The notes: a model not told the origin generated them from the letters alone. 64,000 nucleotides of DNA from Bifidobacterium catenulatum PV20-2 (GCF_000800455.1 NZ_CP007456.1:2294001-2358000), one strand, 5' to 3'; shown: positions 17,231-26,636, numbered from the stretch's first letter. Numbers and translations are program-made.

Positions 17231-17668
17231 ATGACCGAACCGACAGCACTGACCATACGCCATATGAAAATCGAGGATTATCCGCTGGTATACGGACTGT
17301 GGACGCGATGCACAGGTTTCACTATGAGGGATATAGACGATTGCAAGGATGCAATAAAGACGTTTCTCAAACGCAATCCCGACACCTGTTTCGTAGCCGA
17401 GGACGATGGAGGAAGAATCATTGGTGCGATTCTTGCCGGCCACGACGGAAGACGGTCGCGCATCTACCACACGGCGGTTGACCCCGACGCGCGCGGTAGG
17501 GGCATTGGCTCGATGTTGGTGGGCCGTGTGGTTGAAACGCTTCGTACGATCGGTCTGCCGAAAGTCGCTGTCGGAGTGCCCGCAGACAACGATGCCGGCA
17601 ACGATTTCTGGGAACGGCAGGGCTTTGCAGTCCGTGACGATTTGGTTTATCGGGAACTGCCGTTGTAA
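17231..17668 (+). CDS. GNAT-family N-acetyltransferase
   Basis: Small acetyltransferase, 145 residues, using acetyl-CoA. The fold elements are clear: N-terminal MTEPTALTIRHMKIEDYPLV, strand with FVAEDDGGRIIGAILAGHDG near 57-76, the acetyl-CoA loop VDPDARGRGIGSMLVGRVVE near 85-104 (Q/RxxGxG/A), and the terminal NDFWERQGF segment near 128. ATG 17231 is preceded by aaaggc. Substrate is unknown. It is divergent from the PAP2 gene. Confidence 0.85.
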   Translation: MTEPTALTIRHMKIEDYPLVYGLWTRCTGFTMRDIDDCKDAIKTFLKRNPDTCFVAEDDGGRIIGAILAGHDGRRSRIYHTAVDPDARGRGIGSMLVGRVVETLRTIGLPKVAVGVPADNDAGNDFWERQGFAVRDDLVYRELPL

Positions 17669-17701
17669 TAACGAACCATCCACGATGCCGTGCACGTCGC
17701 C

Positions 17702-17878
17702 TCAGCCCACGTTGTTCGCGGACAGCGAGTAGAAGCCGCAGCATGCCGCCCCGCCCATGGACACGTAGGCAACGACGGCGGTGCCGCGGCCCAACGCGTT
17801 CATCGCGTGGCGCAGCAGCCACGCGTCAAGAGGGCCCCTGCCGCGATGGAAGTCCGAGAGGCCATCGATGGTGAATCG
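17702..17878 (-). pseudogene. Decayed GNAT-toxin-like (TacT-type) fragment
   Basis: A 58-codon minus-strand frame with no start codon reads DGLSDFHRGRGPLDAWLLRH, then MNALGRGTAVVAY and GFYSLSANNV before a stop. This follows the N-terminal pattern of GNAT toxins of type II toxin-antitoxin systems (F.CG...LD.WLR.. A..., later VxGYYxLSA). A stop codon (17879-17881) ends the frame upstream and the acetyl-CoA-binding half is missing, so it is a relic. No antitoxin gene is visible. Match is by recalled consensus. Confidence 0.45.
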
Positions 17879-17913
17879 CTATTCGGACAGAAGACGCGGT
17901 CTGTGCGAGCGAA

Positions 17914-18549
17914 CTATGCTTTGGCTAGCTTCTTGTGCCTGAGAGTGTAAACGGCATCGGCGGAATCGGCGACACGCTTGGAATGCGTCACCACAATGAC
18001 GCATTTACCGAGTTGATGAGCGGCCTGCCGCAAAAGATCAATCACCTCATCAGTCATTTCCGGATCCAGGCTGCCAGTCGGTTCATCCGCCAGAATCGCG
18101 CGGCCGGGCGCCACTAGGGCGCGGCCGACCGCCACTCGCTGACGTTGTCCGCCCGACAGGTGCATGATGTTGCGCTTCGATTCCTCACGGCTCAGTCCCA
18201 AATCCTCGAGGATCTTCATATCGGCCTTGGGATTGACCAGGCGCAGATTCTCTTCGGGAGTGAGATAGTCGATCAGATTATGGTCCTGGAACACCAAGGA
18301 CACGTGCTCGCGACGGTGCTTTGAATAACCCGTCGTAGCTATATCCTCGCCCTCGAAACGGACCACTCCATCAGAGGGGGCATCCAGACCGGCCAGCAGG
18401 GACAACAAAGTGCTCTTTCCCGCTCCCGATGGGCCGGTTATCGCATACATCTTTCCGGATTCGAAATCTGCGTTCACGTCCGAAAGAGCACGGATCTTTG
18501 CCGCGCCATATGAGTAATTGACATGGTCCAATTGCAGACAGATAGTCAT
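17914..18549 (-). CDS. ABC transporter ATP-binding protein (MacB/LolD-like)
   Basis: ATPase of an FtsX-type exporter or mechanotransmission complex, 211 residues. Walker A GPSGAGKSTLL is near 39, the signature [16 protein letters not shown] near 130, and Walker B AILADEPTGSLDPE near 152 with the ADEPTGSLD form typical of MacB/LolD proteins. It is the last gene of a three-gene operon with two FtsX-like permeases, 12 bases after the second permease, with its own aggag site. Substrate is unknown: antimicrobial peptides or cell-envelope components are the usual cargo. Confidence 0.9.
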   Translation of the reverse strand: MTICLQLDHVNYSYGAAKIRALSDVNADFESGKMYAITGPSGAGKSTLLSLLAGLDAPSDGVVRFEGEDIATTGYSKHRREHVSLVFQDHNLIDYLTPEENLRLVNPKADMKILEDLGLSREESKRNIMHLSGGQRQRVAVGRALVAPGRAILADEPTGSLDPEMTDEVIDLLRQAAHQLGKCVIVVTHSKRVADSADAVYTLRHKKLAKA

Positions 18550-18561
18550 GATTAATATCTC

Positions 18562-19785
18562 CTAACGCATAGAGGAAAGAATGGATTTCGGGGATTTGGC
18601 TAGCACTGCGGCGCACGACACGGCGAGCGCGATCGCGATGACCGCGCATCCGAGCAGCAGGATGAGCAGCGTCTGTTCTGGCGGCAGAGCCTCCACCTGC
18701 AATGATTCAAGAGGCGCGACTCCCGAATCGTGCAGCAGGAGCGAGGACACGTATCCAGACAATAGGGAGCCCGTGCCCAGCGAGCACAGGGCGGCGACTA
18801 CAGCCATGAGACCGGTTTCGATTGCGAACTGGGCGATAATCTGCATCTTGCCGATGCCGAGAGCCAGAAGGGTGCCTATCTCATGGATACGTGAGCGAAT
18901 CCAGAAGACAAGCGCCATGCCCAGTACCAACACATCAGCCAAGCAAACGGACAGCAGCACCATACGGACCAGATCGCGCACCGTTTCCACCGACTGCAGC
19001 ACGCCGGAAAGACGCGCCGAGTCATCGGTGACGTCATACTTGCTTCCAGCGATTTTTTTTGCTTGGGCCACTGCAGTGGAGAGAGCCTGCGGATTATCCG
19101 AGAGGCACCGGATCGTGCCGACCCGTTCCTCTCCAGTCAGCGCGGAAACCACTTGGGCACCCGCATAGATAAGATTCTCCGATGCGTCCGATGGCATAGG
19201 GCTCTGTGCCTGCACATTGCCAGAGAAGATTCCGGCCACGCGAACGGTGGAATCGCGGTCTTCCTGACTGAGCCGGAGTGTTGATCCCACCGATAGCCCA
19301 TTCTCACGTGCGAAATCCCGGTGAATCAGTACGTTCCGGCCGTTACCTGAAATGTGGTGTCCTTGTTCCAACCGGTACAGACCGCTTTGGAACTCTTCGG
19401 ACAACGAGGAGTCAGTGGTGCCCAGCACGCTGACCTGCGTGGATAGACCGGAATCCAGCCGAGGACCATGTTCGGGGACAACCGGATGCGCTCCATCCAC
19501 CCCTGCCAAGGTCTTACGCTCGTAAACGGTTTTTCCTACGCCGGGGATGCGCGAGAACCGGCTCGCTTCCTTTAGACTTGCAGGATTCTCGCCTGTGTCG
19601 ACGGTAAAACCTATTCCCATGCTTCTGCCGATATCGTCGGACATTTTCTGAAGTGCCGTTGACACTCCGACCTGAGCCACAAGACTGGTGAAAACCATCA
19701 GCATCAGCAGTCCGATGATTCCGCTGCGTACCGGTTTACGCACGATTGCCAGCGTGGCACGATTCCACACGTTCATGCCCGTCAT
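18562..19785 (-). CDS. FtsX-like ABC permease (second of a pair)
   Basis: Membrane protein of 407 residues with the MacB/FtsX plan: one helix near 18-40, a large extracytoplasmic domain (about 45-265), then three helices at the C-terminus (about 280-400). Its ATG overlaps the stop of the preceding permease (ATGA), showing coupling. It shares weak similarity in layout with that neighbour (the N-terminal helix, a GRSMGIGFTV-type segment, SLSTGS-like C-terminal loops), consistent with old duplication. Works with the ATPase at 17914-18549. Confidence 0.85.
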   Translation of the reverse strand: MTGMNVWNRATLAIVRKPVRSGIIGLLMLMVFTSLVAQVGVSTALQKMSDDIGRSMGIGFTVDTGENPASLKEASRFSRIPGVGKTVYERKTLAGVDGAHPVVPEHGPRLDSGLSTQVSVLGTTDSSLSEEFQSGLYRLEQGHHISGNGRNVLIHRDFARENGLSVGSTLRLSQEDRDSTVRVAGIFSGNVQAQSPMPSDASENLIYAGAQVVSALTGEERVGTIRCLSDNPQALSTAVAQAKKIAGSKYDVTDDSARLSGVLQSVETVRDLVRMVLLSVCLADVLVLGMALVFWIRSRIHEIGTLLALGIGKMQIIAQFAIETGLMAVVAALCSLGTGSLLSGYVSSLLLHDSGVAPLESLQVEALPPEQTLLILLLGCAVIAIALAVSCAAVLAKSPKSILSSMR

Positions 19786-21149
19786 CGCAGCTCCGACAGG
19801 CTTCGCGGCGACTTGCGCAGCATCGGTATGCACGATATGGCGACGCATACCAGCATCACCGCCAGCAGACCAAGCGATACATACAGCACGGCGGTTGTGT
19901 CGATTGATACCGTGAGCGAATCCAAGGTACGAACCGACATATTGGACTCGAGATCGCCGCCAACCTGTCCCATGCTGCTCAGCTCCTTCGCCGCGGAGGC
20001 GTTCACGGAACGGAGGGCCGAAGTGCCCAGCCATTGGGCCACTCCTTGTGCGCACAACCATCCGAGGACCAAGGACGGCAGGCCGATCAGAATCATCTCG
20101 GTTAGATATTGGGCGATCAGGGATGGCTTGCCGATGCCGAGGGACACCAATACGCCCATCTCCTGACGTCGGTCGTTCATCCACAGCAAGAGCATGAGAC
20201 TGAGAATTATCACGGCTGAAATAGTCACGCCGATCAAAGCGCTGCGCATCATGGAACGCACACCTCGGGCGGCATTCAGCATGCTCGACGTATATTGGTC
20301 ATTGCGCGTGATCTGGTAATTGTTCCAATCCACTGGAAGCTTCTTCGCCGCTTCCATGGTTTTCTCCACGTCGACACCCTTGTCCAGAACGAAAGTGGCA
20401 TCCTGGTATATTTCCTTGCCGGCCTTGTACTGGTACAGAGTACTTGTAGTGTCCAAATCGGTGTACACAGTGTTGGAGGTGAGTTCCGCGCGGCTGGCTA
20501 CCTTCCTGTCGCTGTCTCCTTTGAATATTCCAACGATGGTGGTTTTGACAGTCGCCGTCGAATGCGACTCATTGTCGGCATCATATGGATTGGCTTTAAG
20601 TGTGAGGGTATCGCCGACTTTAAGACCATTGGCTTTGGCGAGATCCTCATGGATCATCGACATATGCTTATCGGATGCCTTTAGATGGCGTCCTTCGACC
20701 ATGCCGAGCGTGTGCGACGTGAACACATTGAGTTTTGACGAATCGTTTGTGCCCATGACGTTGGCCGCATTGCCGAACTGCTGTTCTTTCTCCGCATCAT
20801 AATCATCGCCGCCAGGGACCTTCACCACGCTGGCTCCCACGAGATCGGCGGTGGCGTTCTGCCTGACCATGTACGAGTCAACCCCGGACAGCTTCGAGAT
20901 TCGTTGCACATCAGCGGGACGAACCATTCCGCCTCCGCGAGGTGTCAGCATGCTGCCTTGCAGGTTACTAGCCAGCACGAATCCGCCGACCGCCTGTTTC
21001 TCAATCTGTCCGGCCTCATGTTGCGCTGCCCGAGAAACTGCGGTTGCGGACAGCATACTCGCCGTTATGATGGTCAGTACAATGAACAGCACCGCGGTGC
21101 GTACTCGTTTTCTGAGCACATAGCGCGCCGCTCGTGAGATGAATGTCAT
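19782..21149 (-). CDS. FtsX-like ABC permease (first of a pair)
   Basis: First gene of the ABC operon, 455 residues, with an N-terminal helix (RTAVLFIVLTIITASMLSAT, about 18-37), a long outer domain and three C-terminal helices. ATG 21149 has a good aggggg ribosome site; the open frame up to 21221 has none. Same MacB-type architecture as its partner. No two-component genes adjoin, so regulation is unknown. Confidence 0.87.
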   Translation of the reverse strand: MTFISRAARYVLRKRVRTAVLFIVLTIITASMLSATAVSRAAQHEAGQIEKQAVGGFVLASNLQGSMLTPRGGGMVRPADVQRISKLSGVDSYMVRQNATADLVGASVVKVPGGDDYDAEKEQQFGNAANVMGTNDSSKLNVFTSHTLGMVEGRHLKASDKHMSMIHEDLAKANGLKVGDTLTLKANPYDADNESHSTATVKTTIVGIFKGDSDRKVASRAELTSNTVYTDLDTTSTLYQYKAGKEIYQDATFVLDKGVDVEKTMEAAKKLPVDWNNYQITRNDQYTSSMLNAARGVRSMMRSALIGVTISAVIILSLMLLLWMNDRRQEMGVLVSLGIGKPSLIAQYLTEMILIGLPSLVLGWLCAQGVAQWLGTSALRSVNASAAKELSSMGQVGGDLESNMSVRTLDSLTVSIDTTAVLYVSLGLLAVMLVCVAISCIPMLRKSPRSLSELR

Positions 21150-21370
21150 TAATACCCCCTGTAAAGCTGGGACTTTCTCATCCGAGACAATGAAATCTAA
21201 TTCGATTCTTCGATTGGTCATTCGCTAAAATACATGGTTCACCTCGGAACATGGCAAGATATGCCTTGAGCGAAAAAGCGAAACAACATTGGTTGCATTA
21301 TGCTCCGGGACATCGTTCGTTTTGTTCATTTGACAAACTTTGAACGGCTATAAAACAGTGCATATACCAA

Positions 21371-21400
21371 TGGAGGCCCCAATCGAAATTGGGGCCTCCA
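21371..21400 (-). terminator. Terminator of lacS
   Basis: Perfect 13-bp arms tggaggccccaat / attggggcctcca around a 4-base loop. Confidence 0.85.
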
Positions 21401-21435
21401 TCAGAGAGAAAGGAAGGATGTCAAGTATTGGTTAT

Positions 21436-22953
21436 TTATTCGGTCAGCTTGGCCTTCTCGTTGACGGCTTCAACCGTCTCGACCGTCTTGGCTTCCTCAT
21501 CGGAGACCTCACCGGCCGCGAGCTTGGCTTCGAGCTGCTCGACGATTTCGGCGTGCATCTTCTCGTTGATCTTCACCTTGAAGGTGAACACCAGCAGGCT
21601 GAGCACAATCAGAATGAGCGGCACATAGAAGGCGCAGACTTCGAAGGTGTGGATGTTCGCAGAGGTCATATCGGCTGCAGTGGCGTTGCCGGTCATACCT
21701 GCCGCAACGGCGATGAAGCCGGTGATGCCGTTCGACAGGGCGCCACCGATCTTGTCGAGCATCGGGCGGACGGACAGGGTGACGGCCTCGTTACGCTTGC
21801 CGTTCTTCAGCTGGCCGTATTCGATGGAGTCGGTCAGGGAGAGGATGGCGGTCATCTGGATGAGAGTGCCCGGTATGTAGAAGAGCACCAGTGCGATGAA
21901 CACCACGACGATGTTGGTGGAGAAAAGACCCAGCAGAACGTAAGCGACAATCATGGAGATCATGCCACTGATGTACAGGTAGCGGCGTGGGATGCGCTTA
22001 TTCAGAATCGGGTACAGCGGAGCCATGATGAGGCCGGCCACCAGTGCGATGACACCGGTCGCGGAGTAGGCAGCCTGGTTGTCGAGCACGAACTTGAACA
22101 GGAAGAGGAGCACGCCGGTAGTGGCCACGTTGGCGATGGCGTACAGCAGGTAGGACAGGGCGACCCACAGCAGCTGGTCGTTCTGGAACAGTGCCTTGAA
22201 CGCCTCGAGCGGGTTGCCGTTCTTCTGGGCCTTGGAACGCAGGGCGCTGGTGCTTTCCTTAGTGCCGAAGGCAACGGTCCAAGCAGTGAGGATGCCGAGC
22301 AGCATGACGATGATGCCGAATGCGGTCCAGCCGCTCTGGCTTTCGGCATTCTTGCCGGTAAACATGTAGCTGAAGTAGGTGACAATCGGGATGACGAAGA
22401 TAGTGATGCCGTTGTAGCCGATGGAACCGGTGAAGGATCCCAGAGAGGTGTAGGTGGAACGCTCATGGGAGTCGGAGGACAGCGCCGGAATCATGCCCCA
22501 GTAGGAGATATCACGCAGGGAGTAGAACACGTCGAGCACGACGAAGGTGATGACGAACAGCACGATGAACAGCGTGGTGTTGACATTCACCAGACCGAAC
22601 ATGCCGCTGAAGACGATGGCGAGCAGCACGGCCGAGACGGCACCGCCGATGAACTGCCAAGGACGGAAGCGTCCCCACTTGGTGGTGGTGTTGTCGACGA
22701 TGTTACCCAGCAACGGGTCGATGAAGATTTCTGCGATACGGATAATCACCACAAGGCTGGTGATGACGCCGATAAGCTTGGCCGCCAACGCCTTGTCGAC
22801 GCCGGAGAACAGGCAGCTGGTCACGTACACAACAAAGTACGTGCTCATAGCGTTGTAGAAGGCAGCTTGACCCAAGTTACCGCATGCGTAGGCAATGCGC
22901 TGACCGAGCTTTCCCTTGCGGACTCCACCGTCCGCGGCTGTTGCGTTGCTCAT
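21436..22953 (-). CDS. lacS: Lactose/galactoside cation symporter (GPH family, LacS type)
   Basis: Sugar permease of the glycoside-pentoside-hexuronide family, 505 residues with about 12 helices. Family landmarks: GNLGQAAFYNAMSTYFVVYV near 25, IRIAEIFIDPLLGNIVDNT near 70 with WGRFRPW after it, and YSLRDISYWGMIPALS near 145. A charged tail (about 465-505) rich in Glu and Lys replaces the IIA domain found in some LacS proteins. ATG 22953 follows gaggag. It is divergent from lacZ, and the pair is the usual bifidobacterial lactose module; specificity is inferred from that context. Confidence 0.88.
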   Translation of the reverse strand: MSNATAADGGVRKGKLGQRIAYACGNLGQAAFYNAMSTYFVVYVTSCLFSGVDKALAAKLIGVITSLVVIIRIAEIFIDPLLGNIVDNTTTKWGRFRPWQFIGGAVSAVLLAIVFSGMFGLVNVNTTLFIVLFVITFVVLDVFYSLRDISYWGMIPALSSDSHERSTYTSLGSFTGSIGYNGITIFVIPIVTYFSYMFTGKNAESQSGWTAFGIIVMLLGILTAWTVAFGTKESTSALRSKAQKNGNPLEAFKALFQNDQLLWVALSYLLYAIANVATTGVLLFLFKFVLDNQAAYSATGVIALVAGLIMAPLYPILNKRIPRRYLYISGMISMIVAYVLLGLFSTNIVVVFIALVLFYIPGTLIQMTAILSLTDSIEYGQLKNGKRNEAVTLSVRPMLDKIGGALSNGITGFIAVAAGMTGNATAADMTSANIHTFEVCAFYVPLILIVLSLLVFTFKVKINEKMHAEIVEQLEAKLAAGEVSDEEAKTVETVEAVNEKAKLTE

Positions 22954-23036
22954 TTTTTTCTTCTCCTCTAAGATAGTTGGAGCCGAGATCACCCATTGAT
23001 CTTGTATTGCAACTATACGCCGTTTTATAAGCAGAA

Positions 23037-23196
23037 GTAAAAAACATTAGTAATCAAGGCTTTTGCCGGCGTGTTGCAACAGTTCCCATAATGCAAAACC
23101 TATCCGTCACCGACTTAAACACGTTTAACGGGAGTGCTTGAAAAACAGAGGAAACCGTGGCGGTAAATACGATTTGCTTTTTCGGTAAAAAACATT
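23037..23196. repeat. Direct repeat GTAAAAAACATT in the lacS-lacZ intergenic region
   Basis: The 12-mer GTAAAAAACATT occurs at 23037-23048 and again at 23185-23196, both on the plus strand, 148 bases apart in the region that drives lacS and lacZ. It may be a regulator site. Confidence 0.4.
23115..23128. promoter_or_regulatory. Palindrome in the lacS-lacZ promoter region (possible operator)
   Basis: ttaaac-ac-gtttaa is a perfect 6-bp dyad with a two-base centre, midway between the divergent lac genes, where a LacI-type site would be expected. Confidence 0.4.
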
Positions 23197-23267
23197 TATC
23201 CTTACTAGTAAAGGAAGTTTAGCTTCCGCATCATTCACAACGAAGTAATGAAAGAAAGCAGGGAAAC

Positions 23268-26200
23268 ATGACAAATCGTGTTGAGCATGCATCCGAGACG
23301 TGGCTGACCGACGCGACTGTGTTCGAGGTCAACCGCACGCCGGCCCATTCCAACCACAAGTGTTTCACGCATGATCCGCAGAGTGGTGAGTACTCCGATC
23401 TCACGCAAAGCCTTGACGGAGAATGGCGCGTCGAGATCGTACAGGCTTCCGACATCGACTTCAACGAAGAGCCATTCGTTGCCGAAAACTTCGATGATTC
23501 CGCTTTCTACCGCACCCAGGTTCCGGGCCATCTGCAGATGGCAGGCCTGCTGAAGAACAAGTACGTGAATATCCAGTATCCGTGGGACGGCCACGAGAAT
23601 CCGCTGGAGCCGAATGTTCCGGAAAACAATCACGTGGCGCTCTACCGCAAGAAGTTCGTTGTGTCCAAGCGTCTTGCGGACACCAAGGAGTCCGGAGGAA
23701 GCGTCTCCATCGTCTTCCATGGAATGGCAACCGCAATCTACGTGTGGGTCAACGGCCTGTTCGCAGGTTACGGCGAGGACGGTTTCACTCCCAACGAGTT
23801 TGACATCACCGACCTGCTGCATGACGGAGAGAACGTTGTGGCGGTCGCTTGCTACGAGTATTCCAGCGCATCCTGGCTTGAAGACCAGGACTTCTGGCGT
23901 CTGCACGGACTGTTCCGCTCCGTCGAACTGACGGCGCAGCCCCACGTTCATGTCGAGAACATGCAGCTCGAAGCCGATTGGGACGCCGAGTCCGGCACCG
24001 CCTCTCTTGACGCCGCATTGTCCGTGCGCAACGCCTCCGATGCCGCTACCATCTCGGCCACGTTGAAGGATTCCGAAGGCAACGTGGTATGGGAGGCCTC
24101 GACCAGCGCCGACGCCAATACCACGTTCGCAAGCGATTCCTTGCAGGGCCTCGAGCCGTGGAGCGCCGAAAGCCCATCTCTGTACGAACTTGAAGTCAAC
24201 GTCATCGACCAGGCCGGCAACATCGTCGAGGCCGTCGTTCAGAAGGTCGGCTTCCGTCGTTTCCGCATCGAAAACGGCATCATGACCCTTAACGGCAAGC
24301 GCATCGTGTTCAAGGGCGCGGACCGTCACGAGTTCGACGCCAAGCGCGGCCGTTCCATCACCGAGCAGGACATGATCGATGATGTGATTTTCTGCAAGCG
24401 CCACAACATCAACGCCATCCGCACCTCGCACTATCCGAACCAGGAGCGTTGGTACGATCTGTGCGATGAGTACGGCATCTACCTGATCGATGAGACCAAT
24501 CTCGAAACCCATGGCAGCTGGTGCCTGCCTGGCGACGTGGTCACCGCCGAGACCGCGGTTCCAGGAAGCAAGGCACGTTGGGAAGGTGCCTGCGTCGACC
24601 GCGTCAACAGCATGATGCGCCGCGACTACAACCACCCGAGCGTGGTCATTTGGTCCCTTGGCAACGAGTCCTACACCGGCGATGTGTTCCGTGCCATGTA
24701 CAAGCACGTGCACGACATCGATCCGAACCGCCCCGTGCACTACGAGGGTGTGACGAAGAACCGCGACTATGATGATGTGACCGACATCGAAACCCGCATG
24801 TACGAGCACGCCGATGTGGTTGAGGAATATCTCAAGAACGATCCGCAGAAGCCGTACATCTCCTGCGAGTACATGCACGCAATGGGCAACTCGGTCGGCA
24901 ACCTGGACGAATACACGGCACTGGAACGCTACCCGCACTATCAGGGCGGCTTCATCTGGGACTTCATCGACCAGGCGATCTATGCCACCCAGCCGGACGG
25001 CTCCACCCGTCTGTGCTATGGCGGAGACTTCGGCGATCGTCCGAGTGATTACGAGTTCTCCGGCAACGGACTGGTCTTCGCCGACCGTACTCCCGCGCCG
25101 AAGGCCCAGGAAGTCAAGCAGCTGTACTCCAACGTCCATATCGACGTGACCGATCGTTCGGTGTCCATCAAGAACGACAATCTGTTCATCTCGACCGGCG
25201 GATACCAGTTCGTGCTGCGCATCCTCGCTGACGGAGAGCCGGTATGGCAGTCCGAGCGTCGCTTCGACGTGCCCGCCGATTCGGCATGCACGTTCGATGT
25301 CGAATGGCCGGTGGATCTCTATCGTGCCAATGCCGATGAGCTGGTGCTTGAAGTGTCCCAACGCCTCGCCGAGGCGACCGATTGGGCTCCTGCCGGGTAC
25401 GAACTCGCCTTCGGCCAGACTGTTGTGGCCGGAACGAAGGCAGCCGAAGACGCGGCTCTGCCTGCGGACGGCATCGTCACTGTTGGCCGTTGGAATGCCG
25501 GTGTTCAGGGTTCCGGACGAGAGATTCTTCTTTCTCGCACTCAGGGCGGCTTGGTCTCCTACACGTTCGACGGTCACGAATTCGTGCTGCGTCGCCCGGC
25601 GATCACCACATTCCGCGCACTGACGGACAACGACCGTGGCGCAGGCCATGGATTCGAGCGAGCCCAGTGGATGGCGGCCGGCCGTTATGCCCGTTGCGTG
25701 GACAATGTCATCGAACAGGTCGATGAAGACACGCTCAAGGCCGTGTACACGTATGAGCTGGCCACGCCGCAACGCACCAAGGTCACCGTCGGATACACCG
25801 CCGATACCACTGGCCGTCTGAACCTGCATGTGGAATATCCGGGCGAATCCGGCGATCTGCCCACCATTCCTGCGTTTGGCATCGAATGGACTCTGCCGGT
25901 CCAGTATTCGAACCTGAGGTTCTTCGGCGCTGGTCCCGAGGAAACGTACCAGGATCGCAAGCACGCCAAGCTGGGCGTGTGGAGCACCGATGCGTTCAAG
26001 GACCATGCTCCGTATCTCATGCCGCAGGAAACGGGCAACCACGAGGAAGTCCGTTGGGCGGAGATCACCGATGAAAATGGACACGGCCTGCGAGTCAGCC
26101 GCGCGAACGGTGCCGCACCGTTCGCTGTGAGCCTGCAGCCGTATTCCAGCTTCATGATCGAAGAAGCTCAGCATCAGGACGAGTTGCCGGCTCCGAAGCA

Positions 26201-26333
26201 CATGTTCCTCCGTGTGCTCGCCGCGCAGATGGGTGTCGGAGGCGACGATTCCTGGATGTCTCCGGTCCACTCCCAGTATCACATCCCCGCCGATCAGCCG
26301 GTCAGCCTCGATGTCAATCTCGAACTGATCTGA
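23268..26333 (+). CDS. lacZ: Beta-galactosidase, GH2 (LacZ)
   Basis: Cytoplasmic enzyme hydrolysing lactose and beta-galactosides, 1021 residues, the normal length of LacZ. The five-domain order is complete: jelly-roll with GHLQMAGL and YPWDGHE (80-110), Ig-like domains, the barrel with acid/base Glu in WSLGNES (about 464) and nucleophile Glu in CEYMHAMGNS (about 533), a second Ig domain, and the C-terminal small-chain domain ending in the NLELI residues. Ribosome site gcaggg precedes ATG 23268. It faces lacS across a 314-bp regulatory gap and probably also removes galactose from the core of the fucosylated glycans handled downstream. Confidence 0.97.
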   Translation: MTNRVEHASETWLTDATVFEVNRTPAHSNHKCFTHDPQSGEYSDLTQSLDGEWRVEIVQASDIDFNEEPFVAENFDDSAFYRTQVPGHLQMAGLLKNKYVNIQYPWDGHENPLEPNVPENNHVALYRKKFVVSKRLADTKESGGSVSIVFHGMATAIYVWVNGLFAGYGEDGFTPNEFDITDLLHDGENVVAVACYEYSSASWLEDQDFWRLHGLFRSVELTAQPHVHVENMQLEADWDAESGTASLDAALSVRNASDAATISATLKDSEGNVVWEASTSADANTTFASDSLQGLEPWSAESPSLYELEVNVIDQAGNIVEAVVQKVGFRRFRIENGIMTLNGKRIVFKGADRHEFDAKRGRSITEQDMIDDVIFCKRHNINAIRTSHYPNQERWYDLCDEYGIYLIDETNLETHGSWCLPGDVVTAETAVPGSKARWEGACVDRVNSMMRRDYNHPSVVIWSLGNESYTGDVFRAMYKHVHDIDPNRPVHYEGVTKNRDYDDVTDIETRMYEHADVVEEYLKNDPQKPYISCEYMHAMGNSVGNLDEYTALERYPHYQGGFIWDFIDQAIYATQPDGSTRLCYGGDFGDRPSDYEFSGNGLVFADRTPAPKAQEVKQLYSNVHIDVTDRSVSIKNDNLFISTGGYQFVLRILADGEPVWQSERRFDVPADSACTFDVEWPVDLYRANADELVLEVSQRLAEATDWAPAGYELAFGQTVVAGTKAAEDAALPADGIVTVGRWNAGVQGSGREILLSRTQGGLVSYTFDGHEFVLRRPAITTFRALTDNDRGAGHGFERAQWMAAGRYARCVDNVIEQVDEDTLKAVYTYELATPQRTKVTVGYTADTTGRLNLHVEYPGESGDLPTIPAFGIEWTLPVQYSNLRFFGAGPEETYQDRKHAKLGVWSTDAFKDHAPYLMPQETGNHEEVRWAEITDENGHGLRVSRANGAAPFAVSLQPYSSFMIEEAQHQDELPAPKHMFLRVLAAQMGVGGDDSWMSPVHSQYHIPADQPVSLDVNLELI

Positions 26334-26374
26334 CGATCGGATAGCATGCCGCGTCCTCTGCTCATATCAGGAGA

Positions 26375-26417
26375 AGAGGCCTGATGTCCAGCCCCGAGGG
26401 CTAGGCATCAGGCCTCT
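26375..26417 (+). terminator. Terminator of lacZ
   Basis: Arms agaggcctgatg / catcaggcctct with an inner small stem, followed by TTTC. Confidence 0.85.
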
Positions 26418-26429
26418 TTCGTATGGTTT

Positions 26430-26636
26430 TCATAAAGATGGCACGAAACTGTCCCTGACCACCAATTTTACGGAAAGCCTCACGTGCAATCGTAGGAGCA
26501 CATTCTTCTCAAACGGTGCCGGACCGATTGAAATAAAACCAGCATGCTTGCTCTTATTCTTGATGAGATCGTTCACATTACGATACTCAGTTACATGCAT
26601 GCGCTCATCTTCCGCATGCTGGTAGCAAAAAAGATT
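26430..26636 (-). pseudogene. Relic of a LacI-like transcriptional regulator (tentative)
   Basis: Minus-strand frame of about 69 codons without a start reads FCYQHAEDERMHVTEYRNV, then NKSKHAGFISIGPAPFEKNV; the homologous-looking continuation APTIAREAFRKIGGQGQF is in another frame, so there is a frameshift near residue 43. The GFISIGPAP pattern and spacing resemble the effector domain of LacI-family sugar regulators. Neither the helix-turn-helix part nor the C-terminus remains. Its place beside lacZ is where a lac repressor often sits. Family assignment is a judgement from pattern only. Confidence 0.4.

Noticed and set aside
17690..17950. An 86-codon plus-strand frame after the GNAT gene
   Set aside because: No ribosome site; the same DNA encodes the GNAT-toxin-like pattern on the minus strand and runs into the ABC ATPase gene.
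21332..21353. A TTGACA ... TATAAA pair that looks like a plus-strand promoter
   Set aside because: Spacing is only about 13 bases and there is no plus-strand gene downstream; the next features are the lacS terminator and the minus-strand lacS gene.
21340..22971. A 543-codon plus-strand frame over lacS, rich in His, Asp and Gln
   Set aside because: It is the complement of a clear 12-helix permease; its composition is that expected opposite a membrane protein.
23235..26282. A 1015-codon open frame antisense to lacZ
   Set aside because: It mirrors lacZ, whose catalytic motifs and full length are certain. The antisense frame has no motif or ribosome site and arises from GC-rich codon structure.
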